The notes beneath the pieces are model-generated. The model was not told where the DNA came from, searched no databases, and was given only the letters and a program-made list of their open reading frames with translations. A program made the position numbers and the translations under genes. From NCBI GenBank assembly GCA_902362805.1, contig CABIXY010000002.1, forward strand, positions 744,001 through 808,000: a DNA stretch of 64,000 nucleotides, given 5' to 3'. Position 1 is the first letter of the stretch. Each line of letters begins with the position of its first letter. This document shows, one piece after another, positions 9,069-17,890 of this stretch. The DNA is from Eubacteriaceae bacterium (lineage in GTDB: Bacteria > Bacillota > Clostridia > Peptostreptococcales > Anaerovoracaceae).

Positions 9069-9786
9069 AGCTAAATCCCCCCTCTTCTGATAATAAATTC
9101 TGAAACAGCTCTTCTTTGTAGATGGTTCCGTATTTTGAAAATGATTTCGGATAAATTTCCAACCGGTTCAGTGCGCTGGAGAGCCAAAGCGGCATGGCGT
9201 CGCCAGATTTGATTTCCATGATATACTGCTCCGCGGGCATTTTCACCTGACCGAAATCTCCCTTTGTCATGTCCAGCTGATTCACCCGCCAGAGAATGTT
9301 GCTGTCAAAGGTGATTCGAAGCCCCGGATCTTCCATTCCCCTCATAGCCAGCCTGTCATAAGAGAGATATAACATGGGATAAAGCTGGTATTTTGACATG
9401 AGCCAGTCGATTTCGTTGGTAATCTGATTTCTCTGTGCTGGCAGGTTCCCGTTGACACAGTAGTCCACAGCCTCACAATAAGGTAGCGAGATCCGCCGCT
9501 TATAGACGATGCCGTCAAACTTTTTCTTGATTTCAAGGTAAACGAAATCCTCCGGATCAGGCGTGCCGTAACTTCTCAATCTGAGTTTTTCCTTGTAAAT
9601 CGGCTTTTCTATGGATTCCCGGATCAAGTCGAACTGCGGCGTATCGAAGTAAATATTACAGATCTTGTATTTCTTATATCTGTCATATTCCAGTTTGCAG
9701 TAAATCAAAGCGATCAAATCCCTGTATTGCTTTTCATTTATCAAGTATTTCTTTTCGTAACGTTTAAAGTTGTTTTGATATGTCAT
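9058..9786 (-). CDS. VTC-domain polyphosphate polymerase-like protein
   Basis: Soluble tunnel-fold protein related to the catalytic VTC domain of yeast Vtc4, which makes polyphosphate from ATP. The basic tunnel residues are visible: RYEKKYLI at the N-terminus, KLRLRSYG, YLEIKKKFDGIVYKRR, and EIKSGDAMP near the C-terminus. At 242 residues it is a single domain without SPX. First gene of a three-gene operon with DUF4956 and the carbohydrate-binding lipoprotein. Whether the bacterial form makes polyphosphate or uses another substrate in envelope chemistry is not settled by the sequence. Confidence 0.88.
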   Translation of the reverse strand: MTYQNNFKRYEKKYLINEKQYRDLIALIYCKLEYDRYKKYKICNIYFDTPQFDLIRESIEKPIYKEKLRLRSYGTPDPEDFVYLEIKKKFDGIVYKRRISLPYCEAVDYCVNGNLPAQRNQITNEIDWLMSKYQLYPMLYLSYDRLAMRGMEDPGLRITFDSNILWRVNQLDMTKGDFGQVKMPAEQYIMEIKSGDAMPLWLSSALNRLEIYPKSFSKYGTIYKEELFQNLLSEEGGFSCVR

Positions 9787-10054
9787 TTTAAAGTCTCCTT
9801 TCTATCGTCTGCACATTCATTATAGCGGTAAAAAAAGGAATTTGAATGATACAACTTTGTCACTAAGATAAACAGATTGTGTTAAATCTGTGGAACACTA
9901 TTTTGTTAATATGCTTTACATTCTATTAATCAAAAGTGAAGGTATATTATAAAATAATCATCTGTATATTATGTCAAATCGCCCTAAAAAAATATATATT
10001 ATATGTTATTATAGTTTTATAAAATATATCTCGTTATAGAGAAAGGAGCATATT

Positions 10055-10555
10055 ATGAAAAAGAGAAGTCGTTTAATGTCCTGTACAGCAATCATGATGA
10101 TTGTCGTAATGCTCGCCTCAGTTAATGTGGCTTTTGCTGGTATTACACGAACCGTTGTAGATTTAGATGCAAAAGGAAGAACACAGCAAATTACAGAAAC
10201 ACATGATAGGCGAAAGCTAAGTGACCAGTCGTTCTCAAAAGCTGACTTAAATACACAAGCAAAATGTGTAGCAGTCGTAAATAAATTTGCAGGTATACCA
10301 GAAAGTGAAATCCCTTGGTATGCTTCGCAAATAACAAGTGGCTTTAGAAACATGATTTTTGAAGCATCGGGTCTGGGTGTTGCAACTCGCGTAACAGTTA
10401 CTTCACAAAAAATCAACGTTTTTCACTATGACACTGTGACAAAGAAGAAAACTTTATTGAGAACTACTGAAAAAATCAATTACAACTTATACAAAGGAGG
10501 TAAGCTTTACAAAACTACAAAATTGACTTGTGATCAAGCATGGGGTTCGAAATAA
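10055..10555 (+). CDS. Secreted protein of unknown function
   Basis: No family recognised. A clear signal peptide (MKKRSR, hydrophobic core MMIVVMLASVN, cleavage after AFA) precedes a 139-residue basic, Thr/Lys-rich mature domain with two cysteines (near residues 77 and 160). The leader and start are secure: ATG follows GAAAGGAG. The gene stands alone, facing away from the VTC operon. It is AT-rich in both coding and upstream sequence (many TATAAAATA-like runs at 9950-10030) compared with its neighbours, and is followed by an IS3-end-like sequence, so recent acquisition is possible. Confidence 0.75.
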   Translation: MKKRSRLMSCTAIMMIVVMLASVNVAFAGITRTVVDLDAKGRTQQITETHDRRKLSDQSFSKADLNTQAKCVAVVNKFAGIPESEIPWYASQITSGFRNMIFEASGLGVATRVTVTSQKINVFHYDTVTKKKTLLRTTEKINYNLYKGGKLYKTTKLTCDQAWGSK

Positions 10556-10607
10556 AAATTCAAGTTTCTAATATTTATGTCTCAAACAGCGTTGTCCTTT
10601 AACTAAA

Positions 10608-10668
10608 ATAAACTGACCGCCCAAAAGTTGGATTCAAAAAATCTAATCAATGAGAGGTCAGTTTTTAA
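10608..10668 (+). terminator. Terminator / IS3-end-like inverted repeat
   Basis: AACTGACC (10611-10618) pairs with GGTCAGTT (10656-10663), followed by a T run, so it can terminate the upstream secreted-protein gene. The left arm continues as CTGACCGCCCAAAAGTTGGA, which resembles the terminal inverted repeat of IS3-family elements (CTGACCCCAAAAAGTTGGA type). No transposase remains. Confidence 0.5.
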
Positions 10669-10784
10669 TATAAGTTAAACTACATATTTGAAATTATAGT
10701 ATTTTAATTATTTTGTATAAAGTCTACATAATAAAATTTTTGTAGTCATATCATAGCTTACGGTAACGGGTCGCTGTGAGTTTC

Positions 10785-11033
10785 CTATTCTCTATCGCTG
10801 CGGCGTTCTCTGATAGATAGCCATAGACAGATCAAGACATAGATTGCTGCGAGAGGTACAGTCAGCGTACAGATCAGTCCATACCATGTCAACTTATGTA
10901 TTGCAAACATATTGATGACCATGGTAATTCCTGCCGATACCACAAAGGCTTGCTTGTTAAATCCGTTTTTAATTGCTATCAGCAGTACGATCATTGCCGC
11001 CACAGGAGGCAAAAAGAATATGATATAAGACAT
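10785..11033 (-). CDS. Small three-helix membrane protein
   Basis: Unrecognised 82-residue protein with three hydrophobic segments (about 3-22, 29-46, 52-74) and a charged tail (SIRERRSDRE). The ATG follows GAAAGGAAC and lies 2 bp after the M20 hydrolase stop, so it belongs to that operon; an accessory role in transport of the hydrolase substrate is conceivable but unsupported. Confidence 0.7.
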   Translation of the reverse strand: MSYIIFFLPPVAAMIVLLIAIKNGFNKQAFVVSAGITMVINMFAIHKLTWYGLICTLTVPLAAIYVLICLWLSIRERRSDRE

Positions 11034-11035
11034 AA

Positions 11036-12208
11036 CTAGTTCCTTTCAAAATCTGCTTTCAATTTGCTGATTTTTTCCTCATCACTGAAGATTTTTGCAA
11101 TCTGCAAACCGATTATTTTCGCACCGGTAACAAGTCCCTGATGTGCTCTTTCTGTTTTCATTGCATCAGCAAAACCTCTGGTGTGAATGGGCGTGTCTGT
11201 ATCGACAACCTGCAGGCACGGATGAAATGCCGGGCAGGCAAAGCTGACATTGCCGGCATCAGAAGAACCAAAGATCTTGTTGGGATCTCCATTGATAGGA
11301 ATACCGAGCTCGCCGTAGATTTCCTCTAAAGCAGATATGCCTGTCGGGTTTTTCTTTAGGTTGTCGTAGACTTCCGCAGTCGGATATTTGTCCCAGGTGG
11401 TCTGTGTAGCGATGGCGGCACCCTTTGCACAATCGTCCACTTTCTGTACAAGTTCCTGCAGATAATGCTTATCCAACGCTCTGACATAAAATTCTGCCGT
11501 CACTTCCTCCGGTACGATATTCGGCGCTTCTCCGCCATTCCTGATAATTCCATGGAACTGTGCATCCGGCTTGCAGTGCTGCCTCAACATATCTACAGCA
11601 TGAAACATCAGCTGCGCAGCGTTAAATGCATTGACACCGTCCCAGGGAGCTGCAGACGCATGGGCAGCTTTGCCGTGAAACTGATACATATAAGACGCCA
11701 ATCCTTGCAGCGTCGGCGCCACAATATTAGAATTGTACAGATGTACCATAATTGCCATATCATATCCATCAAAGACACCTTGCTTGACCATGGTGCACTT
11801 CGCTCCGTCTGTTTCTTCAATTGGCGTTCCGATAATGTGGATATCGGCATCCAGTTCATCCTGCAGATCTTTTGTTGCAAGACCGGCTAAGATGCTGATG
11901 GAACCGCTGAGACAGTGTCCGCATGCGTGTCCGATTTCCGGTAGCGCGTCGTACTCTGTCAGAATCGCAATCTTATGTCTATGATTATCATTGCCATATA
12001 CGCCTTTGAATGCCGTAGCCAGTCCAGCAAAGGGATATTCTACAGAATAGTCGTGGCCTTCCAGCAGTTTTACAATTTTCTTTGATGTCTCATATTCTTC
12101 TCCGGAAATCTCCGGATGGTCTGCCAGATCATCATTGAGTGCTGTCAGTTCGCCTCGGTTCCTCTCTATTTCTGAAATAATGATTTCTTTTATTTGGTCG
12201 TAATTCAT
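11036..12208 (-). CDS. M20 family amidohydrolase (AbgB/HipO-like)
   Basis: Cytoplasmic di-metal amidohydrolase of peptidase family M20D, which cleaves N-acyl or aminobenzoyl-glutamate-type amino-acid conjugates. Metal-site landmarks: EYDALPEIGHACGHC (Cys/His ligands), PIEETDGAK with catalytic Glu, HLYNSN, and the C-terminal HTRGFADAM with the last His ligand. The dimerisation or lid domain lies about residues 180-290 (HGKAAHASAAPWDGVNAF). Length 390 is standard. It follows the YfcC-type carrier gene on the same strand, so uptake and cleavage of a small acyl-amino acid or dipeptide is the likely pairing. The true substrate is not decidable. Confidence 0.9.
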   Translation of the reverse strand: MNYDQIKEIIISEIERNRGELTALNDDLADHPEISGEEYETSKKIVKLLEGHDYSVEYPFAGLATAFKGVYGNDNHRHKIAILTEYDALPEIGHACGHCLSGSISILAGLATKDLQDELDADIHIIGTPIEETDGAKCTMVKQGVFDGYDMAIMVHLYNSNIVAPTLQGLASYMYQFHGKAAHASAAPWDGVNAFNAAQLMFHAVDMLRQHCKPDAQFHGIIRNGGEAPNIVPEEVTAEFYVRALDKHYLQELVQKVDDCAKGAAIATQTTWDKYPTAEVYDNLKKNPTGISALEEIYGELGIPINGDPNKIFGSSDAGNVSFACPAFHPCLQVVDTDTPIHTRGFADAMKTERAHQGLVTGAKIIGLQIAKIFSDEEKISKLKADFERN

Positions 12209-12234
12209 AATACCTCCATCTGACTTTCAAAAGA

Positions 12235-12263
12235 AAATGGCATATTGAAAGAATATGCCATTT
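12235..12263 (-). terminator. Terminator after YfcC-type carrier
   Basis: On the minus strand AAATGGCATATT pairs with AATATGCCATTT and is followed by a T-rich tract. It lies between the carrier stop and the M20 start, so it may reduce rather than abolish read-through. Confidence 0.75.
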
Positions 12264-12283
12264 CCGTGATCGTCTAATTTTGT

Positions 12284-13684
12284 TTAGAATGGTCCTAACT
12301 GCATTGCCTGTGCAATGACTACGAAAATTGCTCCCAGCAAATATTCAAGTCCGATCAATGGCAGAATCCATTTTGCCCATTTTGACCAAGGAATCTTCGC
12401 AATGGCAAGTCCAGCCATGAAATATCCTGAAGTCGGCGTGAAGATGTTGGAAATACCATCGCCCAACTGGAACGCGATTGTTGCAGTCTGTCTCGTAACG
12501 CCTACCAGGTCGCCCAGCGGTGCCATGATTGGAATGGAAACAGCCGCCTGTCCAGAGCCTGATGGAACGATAAAGTTGAGCAGGCACTGGAAGATGTACA
12601 TACCGACAGCAGAAATCATGGAAGGCAGCTTGGAAAGTCCCTCTGCAGCCGCATGAAGAATCGTATGTAAGATCTGTCCGTCAGTCATGACGACCAGGAT
12701 GCCTCTTGCAAAACCTACAACCAAAGCGCCGGACGCGATGTCAGCCATGCCTTTTCCGAGCACGTTGGCGTAGTTGTTGAAGCCCATTCTTGCGATGATG
12801 GCAACGATAAAGGACATACCTAGGAACAGGGCTGCAATTTCATTCATGTACCATCCCCATTTGACAACGCCGAATACCAATAGGATGATTGACAGAACAA
12901 ATATGATCAAAATTGATTTTTCTTTCCAACCAAAGCTCGGTAAGTCCTCAAGATTTACGGTATCCTCTCTCGTCTGATCGAAGGCATGCATCGGTGAAAT
13001 CTGCGGATTTCTTTTAATCTTCAAAGCATATCTCATGACAAAGAAAATTGCTAACGCGACAAAGCATACATACATTATGATTCTAAACCCCATTTGAGAC
13101 AATAGTGGCAGTTCTGCGATACCCTGCGCGACCTGTACAGTAAATGGATTCATGAACGCGCCAGCAAAGCCAGCGCCAGCACCACAGAATACGATTGCTG
13201 TACCCGTCATAGAGTCAAATCCCATGGCAAGGCACAATGAAACAAAGATTGGAATGAACGGGATAGTCTCTTCTGCCATACCGAAAACAGAACCGCAAAT
13301 GGAGAAGAAAATCATCACAATTGGAATGATCAGGATTGATGCGTTCTTCATTGCTTTGATCAGCCTTCCCATGCCCGCTTCAATCGCGTTGGTTTCTTGA
13401 ATAACAGCCATAGTTCCTCCTACAATAAAAATGAAGAAGATAATTTGTGCTGCTGCGGGATCAGCCATACCTCTCGGCACTGCAGTCAGGAACTGCATCA
13501 GGGTTACCGGGGTCGAGTCAACATTTTGGAAGGTTGACGCATTGACAACCTCACGGTCTCCAACCATCATCATGTCATAAGTTCCTGCCGGGATGATGTA
13601 GGTCAAGATACTACAAATTGCAATCAGTGCAAATAACAGGATATAGACATGAGGTACCGCAAATTTCTTTTTCTTTTCTTCCAT
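12284..13684 (-). CDS. YfcC family carrier (C4-dicarboxylate/amino-acid type)
   Basis: Integral membrane carrier of the YfcC/DcuC-like superfamily, 466 residues with about 12 hydrophobic segments. Family features include the N-terminal MPHVY-like entry (FAVPHVYILLFAL), YIIPAGTYD, the PRGM loop, and the second-half hairpin NFIVPSGSGQAAVSIPIMAPL. Relatives carry short-chain organic acids or exchange arginine/ornithine. It is transcribed with the M20 hydrolase downstream. The mRNA leader has two hairpins just before the AAGGAGG site. The mobile element sits upstream of its promoter region. Confidence 0.9.
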   Translation of the reverse strand: MEEKKKKFAVPHVYILLFALIAICSILTYIIPAGTYDMMMVGDREVVNASTFQNVDSTPVTLMQFLTAVPRGMADPAAAQIIFFIFIVGGTMAVIQETNAIEAGMGRLIKAMKNASILIIPIVMIFFSICGSVFGMAEETIPFIPIFVSLCLAMGFDSMTGTAIVFCGAGAGFAGAFMNPFTVQVAQGIAELPLLSQMGFRIIMYVCFVALAIFFVMRYALKIKRNPQISPMHAFDQTREDTVNLEDLPSFGWKEKSILIIFVLSIILLVFGVVKWGWYMNEIAALFLGMSFIVAIIARMGFNNYANVLGKGMADIASGALVVGFARGILVVMTDGQILHTILHAAAEGLSKLPSMISAVGMYIFQCLLNFIVPSGSGQAAVSIPIMAPLGDLVGVTRQTATIAFQLGDGISNIFTPTSGYFMAGLAIAKIPWSKWAKWILPLIGLEYLLGAIFVVIAQAMQLGPF

Positions 13685-13702
13685 AAATAATACCTCCTTG
13701 TT

Positions 13703-13765
13703 AGTCCGAAAGATCGGACTGCTTTCTCAACAGTACGACAGATTATCTGTAGAGCCTGTGAGAAA
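13703..13765 (-). promoter_or_regulatory. Structured leader of YfcC-type carrier mRNA
   Basis: On the minus strand a long stem TTTCTCA-CAG / CTG-TTGAGAAA (13723-13765) encloses an inner ACAGA/TCTGT hairpin, then a second perfect stem AGTCCGA / TCGGACT (13703-13720) stands 6-12 nt before AAGGAGG. There is no T run, so control of translation is more likely than termination. No known riboswitch class was recognised. Confidence 0.4.
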
Positions 13766-14049
13766 AAATAATAAATAACTAATTATATTTGACCGGTTTC
13801 GACCAAATATCAAAATAACGATTTTATTATACTCCTGTTATGCAAAAAAGTAAATAAGAATACAGTTTGAAATTCTACAAAAACAGTCAGATAATTTGTG
13901 CAATTCCCAAACAATCCCCTAGCTTTACACAATCTAAAATGATTAGTTTTCCAATATTTACTTAAATTATATATGTCTTTTTGACTATCTTTTTATATCT
14001 TCTTAAATGTCCGCAAAGCCTTATTTTATCGGCTCTACGGGCATTTTGC

Positions 14050-14127
14050 TTTTGTGGTAAACCTCACATATCTAGGTCTATCTTCTTATATTTTCGCTAT
14101 CAAGCGTGGTTAAAATCGTGGTAAATA
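14050..14127. repeat. Integrase arm-type site motifs, left end
   Basis: GTGGTAAA-like motifs lie at about 14053-14061, 14105-14113 (GTGGTTAAA) and 14118-14125, immediately 3' of the integrase gene. Similar motifs (ATGGTAAA, GTGGTAAA) recur at about 21556-21574. Tn916 Int binds short direct repeats at both transposon ends through its N-terminal domain; assignment here is by analogy. Confidence 0.45.
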
Positions 14128-14130
14128 CTT

Positions 14131-15324
14131 CTATGCAATTAGACGCTGAACCTCTGATTTTGCGGTATCTATGGACGCATGAGCGTACCAATTCATTGTG
14201 ATACTAATGTTTGAATGCCCCATGATATACTGTAAATCTTTTGGGTTCATGTTCTTGCTTGCCAGCCTTGTGCAGAACGTATGGCGTAGCGTATGCGGTG
14301 TGATATGTGGCAAGGGATTGTCCTTGTGGTGCTTGTTGTATTTCTTTACCATACGGACAAATAAGGCGTTGTAATCAATCGCAACTTTTGGCTTGTCCTT
14401 ATGATTGACAAATAGGAAATTGCCCCGTCCGTCTATCACAAATGGTTCTGCCTTTGGGCGTTTCTTCATAACCCGTTGAAATGCCTGTATCGTTTCTCTG
14501 CTTAATGGTACTTGCCTTATTCCGCTTTTCGTCTTAGGCGTTTCAATATAATAGCCTTGTTCCTTGCTCTTTAGTAACTGGTGGTCGATAATCACAACTT
14601 CATTCTTGAAATCAATATCGGCTACTGTCAGTCCGCACAGTTCCGAGATACGAAGTCCTGTTTTTAACAGTATCAGCACATCATCATAATACTTGTGATA
14701 CACATTGTCCGTCTTGATGAATGAGAGTAAGGCTTGTTCCTGTTCCTCTGTCAATGCAACTTTCTCTTTGGTATCATTTTCTAGGACTTCACTTAACTTG
14801 AAATCAAAGGGATTTTTCCTTACGCAATCGTCTTGTATGGCGATATAGAATGACGCTTTTAACGAGCGTTTATGGTTGTTAATGGTATTGTAGGAAAAGC
14901 CTTTGTCTTTCATGCGTAACGCCCATTCTTTAGCGTCAGAGGGTTTTATCGTATCAATGCTCCTAGCACCTAACTTATCCTCTTTCAATAACCGCATGAG
15001 TTGTTCCCGTTGTTTTATTGTGCTTTTCTTCACATTTGCCCTCTGTGCGTTCTGTTTGGCATAGAGTTGGCAAAGCGTCATTTTCTTGCCTGTGCTGTCG
15101 ATACCGTCCTCAATATCCCGTCTTATCTGCTGTTCCAGTTCACGAAGTGAGGGTTTTTCCCGTTTTCCCTTTGGTGTCGGGTCTGTGGGTGTCAATCTCC
15201 AAGCATACACATATTTTGTGTTTCCAAATGCGTCTACATATTTATATAAGTATTTCCCGTCTGTTCGTTGGCTCTCTCCAGTATGCAGGATACGACCTTT
15301 GTTATCCCGTCTTTTTTCTTTCAT
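14131..15324 (-). CDS. int: Tn916-type tyrosine integrase
   Basis: Site-specific tyrosine recombinase that would excise and integrate the element. N-terminal arm-binding domain (residues 1-75, EKRRDNKGRILHTGESQRTDG) is nearly that of Tn916 Int, followed by a core-binding SAM-like domain (KKMTLCQLYAKQNAQR to about 175) and the catalytic domain. Catalytic residues are all visible: Arg in KTGLRISEL, His-x-x-Arg in HTLRHTFC, His in MGHSNIS, and the nucleophile Tyr in NWYAHAS. Full length (397 residues; Tn916 Int has 405), so probably active. It is the last gene of the xis-int side and reads toward the element end, as in Tn916. Confidence 0.96.
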   Translation of the reverse strand: MKEKRRDNKGRILHTGESQRTDGKYLYKYVDAFGNTKYVYAWRLTPTDPTPKGKREKPSLRELEQQIRRDIEDGIDSTGKKMTLCQLYAKQNAQRANVKKSTIKQREQLMRLLKEDKLGARSIDTIKPSDAKEWALRMKDKGFSYNTINNHKRSLKASFYIAIQDDCVRKNPFDFKLSEVLENDTKEKVALTEEQEQALLSFIKTDNVYHKYYDDVLILLKTGLRISELCGLTVADIDFKNEVVIIDHQLLKSKEQGYYIETPKTKSGIRQVPLSRETIQAFQRVMKKRPKAEPFVIDGRGNFLFVNHKDKPKVAIDYNALFVRMVKKYNKHHKDNPLPHITPHTLRHTFCTRLASKNMNPKDLQYIMGHSNISITMNWYAHASIDTAKSEVQRLIA

Positions 15325-15402
15325 GGTGTCTGCTCCTTTCCTTGTTGGAAAGAGCCTTGATATGACTTGTGTTCATCATAACACATACAAGGCTCATTTG
15401 CA

Positions 15403-15606
15403 TTAGATTGCGTCCAATTTGTCAATAACCTGTTCAAACTGTCGGCGTTTAATCTGTATGCGGTTGCCATTCATAATGAGCCAGCCAGCGTCCTTGTTTT
15501 CCTCTGCTAAGCGTCTTAACTTGTTTTCTCCGATACGGAAATACTTTGACGCTTCTTCAATGGTAAGGGTGTATTTTTCCCATACGGGAATATCGTTGTT
15601 ATTCAT
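15403..15606 (-). CDS. xis: Tn916-type excisionase
   Basis: A 67-residue winged-helix DNA-binding protein, nearly identical in pattern to Tn916 Xis: [18 protein letters not shown], then [13 protein letters not shown], then [13 protein letters not shown]. It directs Int to excise the element. Its ATG shares one base with the stop codon of the upstream relaxase gene (TGATG), so it is translationally coupled to it; in Tn916 itself conjugation genes stand between the two. Confidence 0.95.
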   Translation of the reverse strand: MNNNDIPVWEKYTLTIEEASKYFRIGENKLRRLAEENKDAGWLIMNGNRIQIKRRQFEQVIDKLDAI

Positions 15607-16616
15607 CAGATACCCCCTTTCCCATGTTTCGTGTCATACTGGATATAGGGGATAAGGTCGGTGCGGTTTATCCTCTGTAAATGGGCGGTTAATTTACTGG
15701 AAAGGGAATTGCTGTATCTTGCCTTATCAAGCATAGTTCCCACTTTTTCCAGTCCGCCTAATGCGTCATGTTCTTCCAAGAAGTAAAAACTTTTGACAGC
15801 GGAAATCACGCCACCCTCTGTGAGCCATTGCTGTGTTTCTTCAAGGGAATTTTGCTGTTTTGGTACTTGCAGTTTTAAGACTTCCACAGCCCCTAAAAAG
15901 CGTTCCCAAAACCGACAAGTTTTCCATCTGCTCTTATTACTTTCGTTTCTGTTTGGTACGACAAAGCGTAGGTTGTTTGCCAATAGACCGAAAGCCAGTT
16001 CTCCAAGTTCCAGCGGTCTTTCCTTGAATGTCATGGCAAAAGCATGAGCCTTATCATCACGCAGTTGCATTTCTGTCCGTTTCCAACTGCCGACTTCCTC
16101 AAGCGTCTTATTATGTTTTGAACAGACTTCCTTATCCTTATCATAAAAGCGGTAGGACAATCCCGATTTACCAGCACCGATATAAACAGTCTTTGCGGTG
16201 TCGAAATCATCAAACTTGCTTTCGTCAAAGTGGTAGCCCTCACTATTCGAGATAAATTCCTCTTTTTCGCATTTCTTCTTTATCTGCTCTATGGTAAAAA
16301 ATGGCTTTTCGTTTTTATCATCAATGGCAATATCAAGCCTTGTGAAGTGGAAGTTATCCTGTCCGTATCTTCGCTCACAATGTTTGAACATATCCCCAAA
16401 AGTACAATTCCTACTGTCGAGAATACGGAAAATATCATCACACCCTCTGCCGGTCATAACAAGATAACAGCCTAACCCTTGTGGGTTATCCTCTGTTTTT
16501 CTTGCGTCGCCCGATACATAAATATCTCCAATCTGCCAGCGTGCTTGATAGGTTTTGTATTTAATGCTTGCCGGATAGACATTGAAAATGTCAGTCGGTA
16601 AACCTAAAATGTGCAT
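15606..16616 (-). CDS. Orf20/MobT-like relaxase (replication initiation factor family)
   Basis: Rolling-circle type initiator of the Rep_trans family (PF02486 type), to which Tn916 Orf20 and ICEBs1 NicK belong. It would nick the element at oriT for mobilization and possibly copy the circular form. Visible: [10 protein letters not shown] metal/catalytic motif, [19 protein letters not shown], and [14 protein letters not shown]. The ATG at 16616 is internal by family pattern. Upstream codons in the same frame (16617-16690) still encode a family-like start, including VKIDYISIVFETATAED, but reach a stop without ATG; an ATG after AAAGGAG at 16707-16709 is one base out of frame. Thus either a one-base insertion in an A5 run broke the N-terminus or the start is unusual. 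Confidence 0.85.
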   Translation of the reverse strand: MHILGLPTDIFNVYPASIKYKTYQARWQIGDIYVSGDARKTEDNPQGLGCYLVMTGRGCDDIFRILDSRNCTFGDMFKHCERRYGQDNFHFTRLDIAIDDKNEKPFFTIEQIKKKCEKEEFISNSEGYHFDESKFDDFDTAKTVYIGAGKSGLSYRFYDKDKEVCSKHNKTLEEVGSWKRTEMQLRDDKAHAFAMTFKERPLELGELAFGLLANNLRFVVPNRNESNKSRWKTCRFWERFLGAVEVLKLQVPKQQNSLEETQQWLTEGGVISAVKSFYFLEEHDALGGLEKVGTMLDKARYSNSLSSKLTAHLQRINRTDLIPYIQYDTKHGKGGI

Positions 16617-16709
16617 GATGACATCTTCAGCAGTTGCCGTTTCAAATACAATGCTGATGTAATCAATCTTAACGGATAAATTTTTGTGTGTAGTTATAGT
16701 GCATTACTC
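16617..16709 (-). pseudogene. Out-of-frame N-terminus of relaxase
   Basis: On the minus strand an ATG at 16707-16709, close behind AAAGGAG, opens MHYNYTQ and then meets a stop after 11 codons. Removing one A from the A5 run at about 16680-16686 would join it in frame to NLSVKIDYISIVFE and on into the relaxase at 16616. This could be a true frameshift mutation, a sequencing error in a homopolymer, or programmed slippage. Confidence 0.5.
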
Positions 16710-16789
16710 CTTTCGTATGTCCCGTTTTTTGCGGTGTAAAAATTGTGTTTTTTCCTTTATTTATCACAGTTTCTAGGTACTATGACATG

Positions 16790-16960
16790 TATGCGCAGGG
16801 CGGTGTTACATATACGCCCTTTACGAGCGCCTAAAGGCGTTCCCTTTCTTCCTGTGTCTGTTCCGTTCTTAACGCTCACGAGCCTTGAGAGGCTCGTGGC
16901 TAAACGAAACAGCCCCAGTCAGAAACCCTATTTTTAGTCTGATAGTCCATGCTCATTCAT
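16790..16960. other. oriT-like hairpin region
   Basis: Upstream of the relaxase lies a non-coding stretch with three closely spaced stem-loops: AGGGCG/CGCCCT (16797-16820), CGCCT/AGGCG (16828-16839) and a 9-bp perfect stem CACGAGCCT/AGGCTCGTG with a TGAG loop (16877-16898). Tn916-family oriT also lies beside orf20. The whole 16617-17162 gap contains no other convincing gene. Nick site not identified. Confidence 0.5.
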
Positions 16961-17083
16961 GCTATCAAAGTGAAAACATCTCTTATATATGCTTACTCAA
17001 GTGTGTGATTGACCCTAGCGTGCTTAATCACTCTGTCTGATAAGATAATAACGCCACTAGAATTACTTGTCAAGAAGTTTCGA

Positions 17084-17112
17084 TTGACTTTTCGATATAT
17101 ATTAAGTATGAT
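17084..17112 (+). promoter_or_regulatory. Sigma-A promoter of XRE regulator
   Basis: TTGACT (17084-17089), a 17-bp spacer and TATGAT (17107-17112) form a near-consensus vegetative promoter directed at the regulator starting at 17163. Confidence 0.75.
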
Positions 17113-17162
17113 ATGCTTATAAATGACAATAAAAGCAACGAAAGGAGCGGTTATACTAAGTT

Positions 17163-17834
17163 ATGGAGTATTATGAAAAGAAAATCAGTTTCTTAGGAGA
17201 AAACATACAAATCATAAGAAAACACAGGGGAATGAAACAACAGGAACTTGCCAATAAAATCGGTATCAATATGCAGAGCCTTTCCAAGATTGAACGAGGT
17301 GTGAATTATCCTACCTTTGATACATTGGAAAAGATAATGGACGTGCTGGGAGTAACACCGAATGAATTATTGTCGGGGGAATGGAAATATATTGACCACA
17401 CCGAGCCATATATCATGGACGTTATCAAACGAGAACAGGATTTTAATGTTTCCTTAGATTATTTGTCTGAAAATGAATTTTTCAATGACGAAAAAGAATG
17501 TAGATTTTACATGGAAACTACATTGATTAGATACATTAGCAATTATCTTTCTAGTGAGGTAGTAGAGTTGGAAGAACTTATGGAAATCAAGCAGTTGATA
17601 CAGCGTCAGAAATTGGAACGCATGATGAAAGTACATAAGGAAATGCGAGGGTTAGACCGATACAGAGAACAGCCCAAAGAGTATAAATATCACGACCCTT
17701 ATGATGATTGGATATTCCGTCAGCTTGCAGATATAGACAACAGAAACAACATTCCCAACACTTCGCCACAATTAGATTTTAATGAAACGGACTATGAAGA
17801 TTATCTAAAAGAGAAATGGAATAGAGGACTTTAA
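17163..17834 (+). CDS. XRE family regulator of the element
   Basis: A 223-residue protein with an N-terminal helix-turn-helix of the Cro/C1 type (about residues 12-66: GENIQIIRKHRGMKQQELA, then KIGINMQSLSKIERGVNYP) and an acidic, helical C-terminal part ending in NETDYEDYLKEKWNRGL. Likely controls excision or transfer genes, being transcribed away from the relaxase across the oriT-like region. AAAGGAG is 15 bp before the ATG, longer than usual. The C-terminal domain is not recognised. Confidence 0.88.
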   Translation: MEYYEKKISFLGENIQIIRKHRGMKQQELANKIGINMQSLSKIERGVNYPTFDTLEKIMDVLGVTPNELLSGEWKYIDHTEPYIMDVIKREQDFNVSLDYLSENEFFNDEKECRFYMETTLIRYISNYLSSEVVELEELMEIKQLIQRQKLERMMKVHKEMRGLDRYREQPKEYKYHDPYDDWIFRQLADIDNRNNIPNTSPQLDFNETDYEDYLKEKWNRGL

Positions 17835-17890
17835 TTTTCCTCTTGCATGAAAGATACAGCAAACAAAAAGCCCAATCAAGAGTGCAAAGC

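Noticed and set aside
13994..14003. TATATCTTCT as certain attachment core
   Set aside because: A 10-base AT-rich match to 21664-21673 is expected by chance at moderate odds; kept only as a weak candidate.
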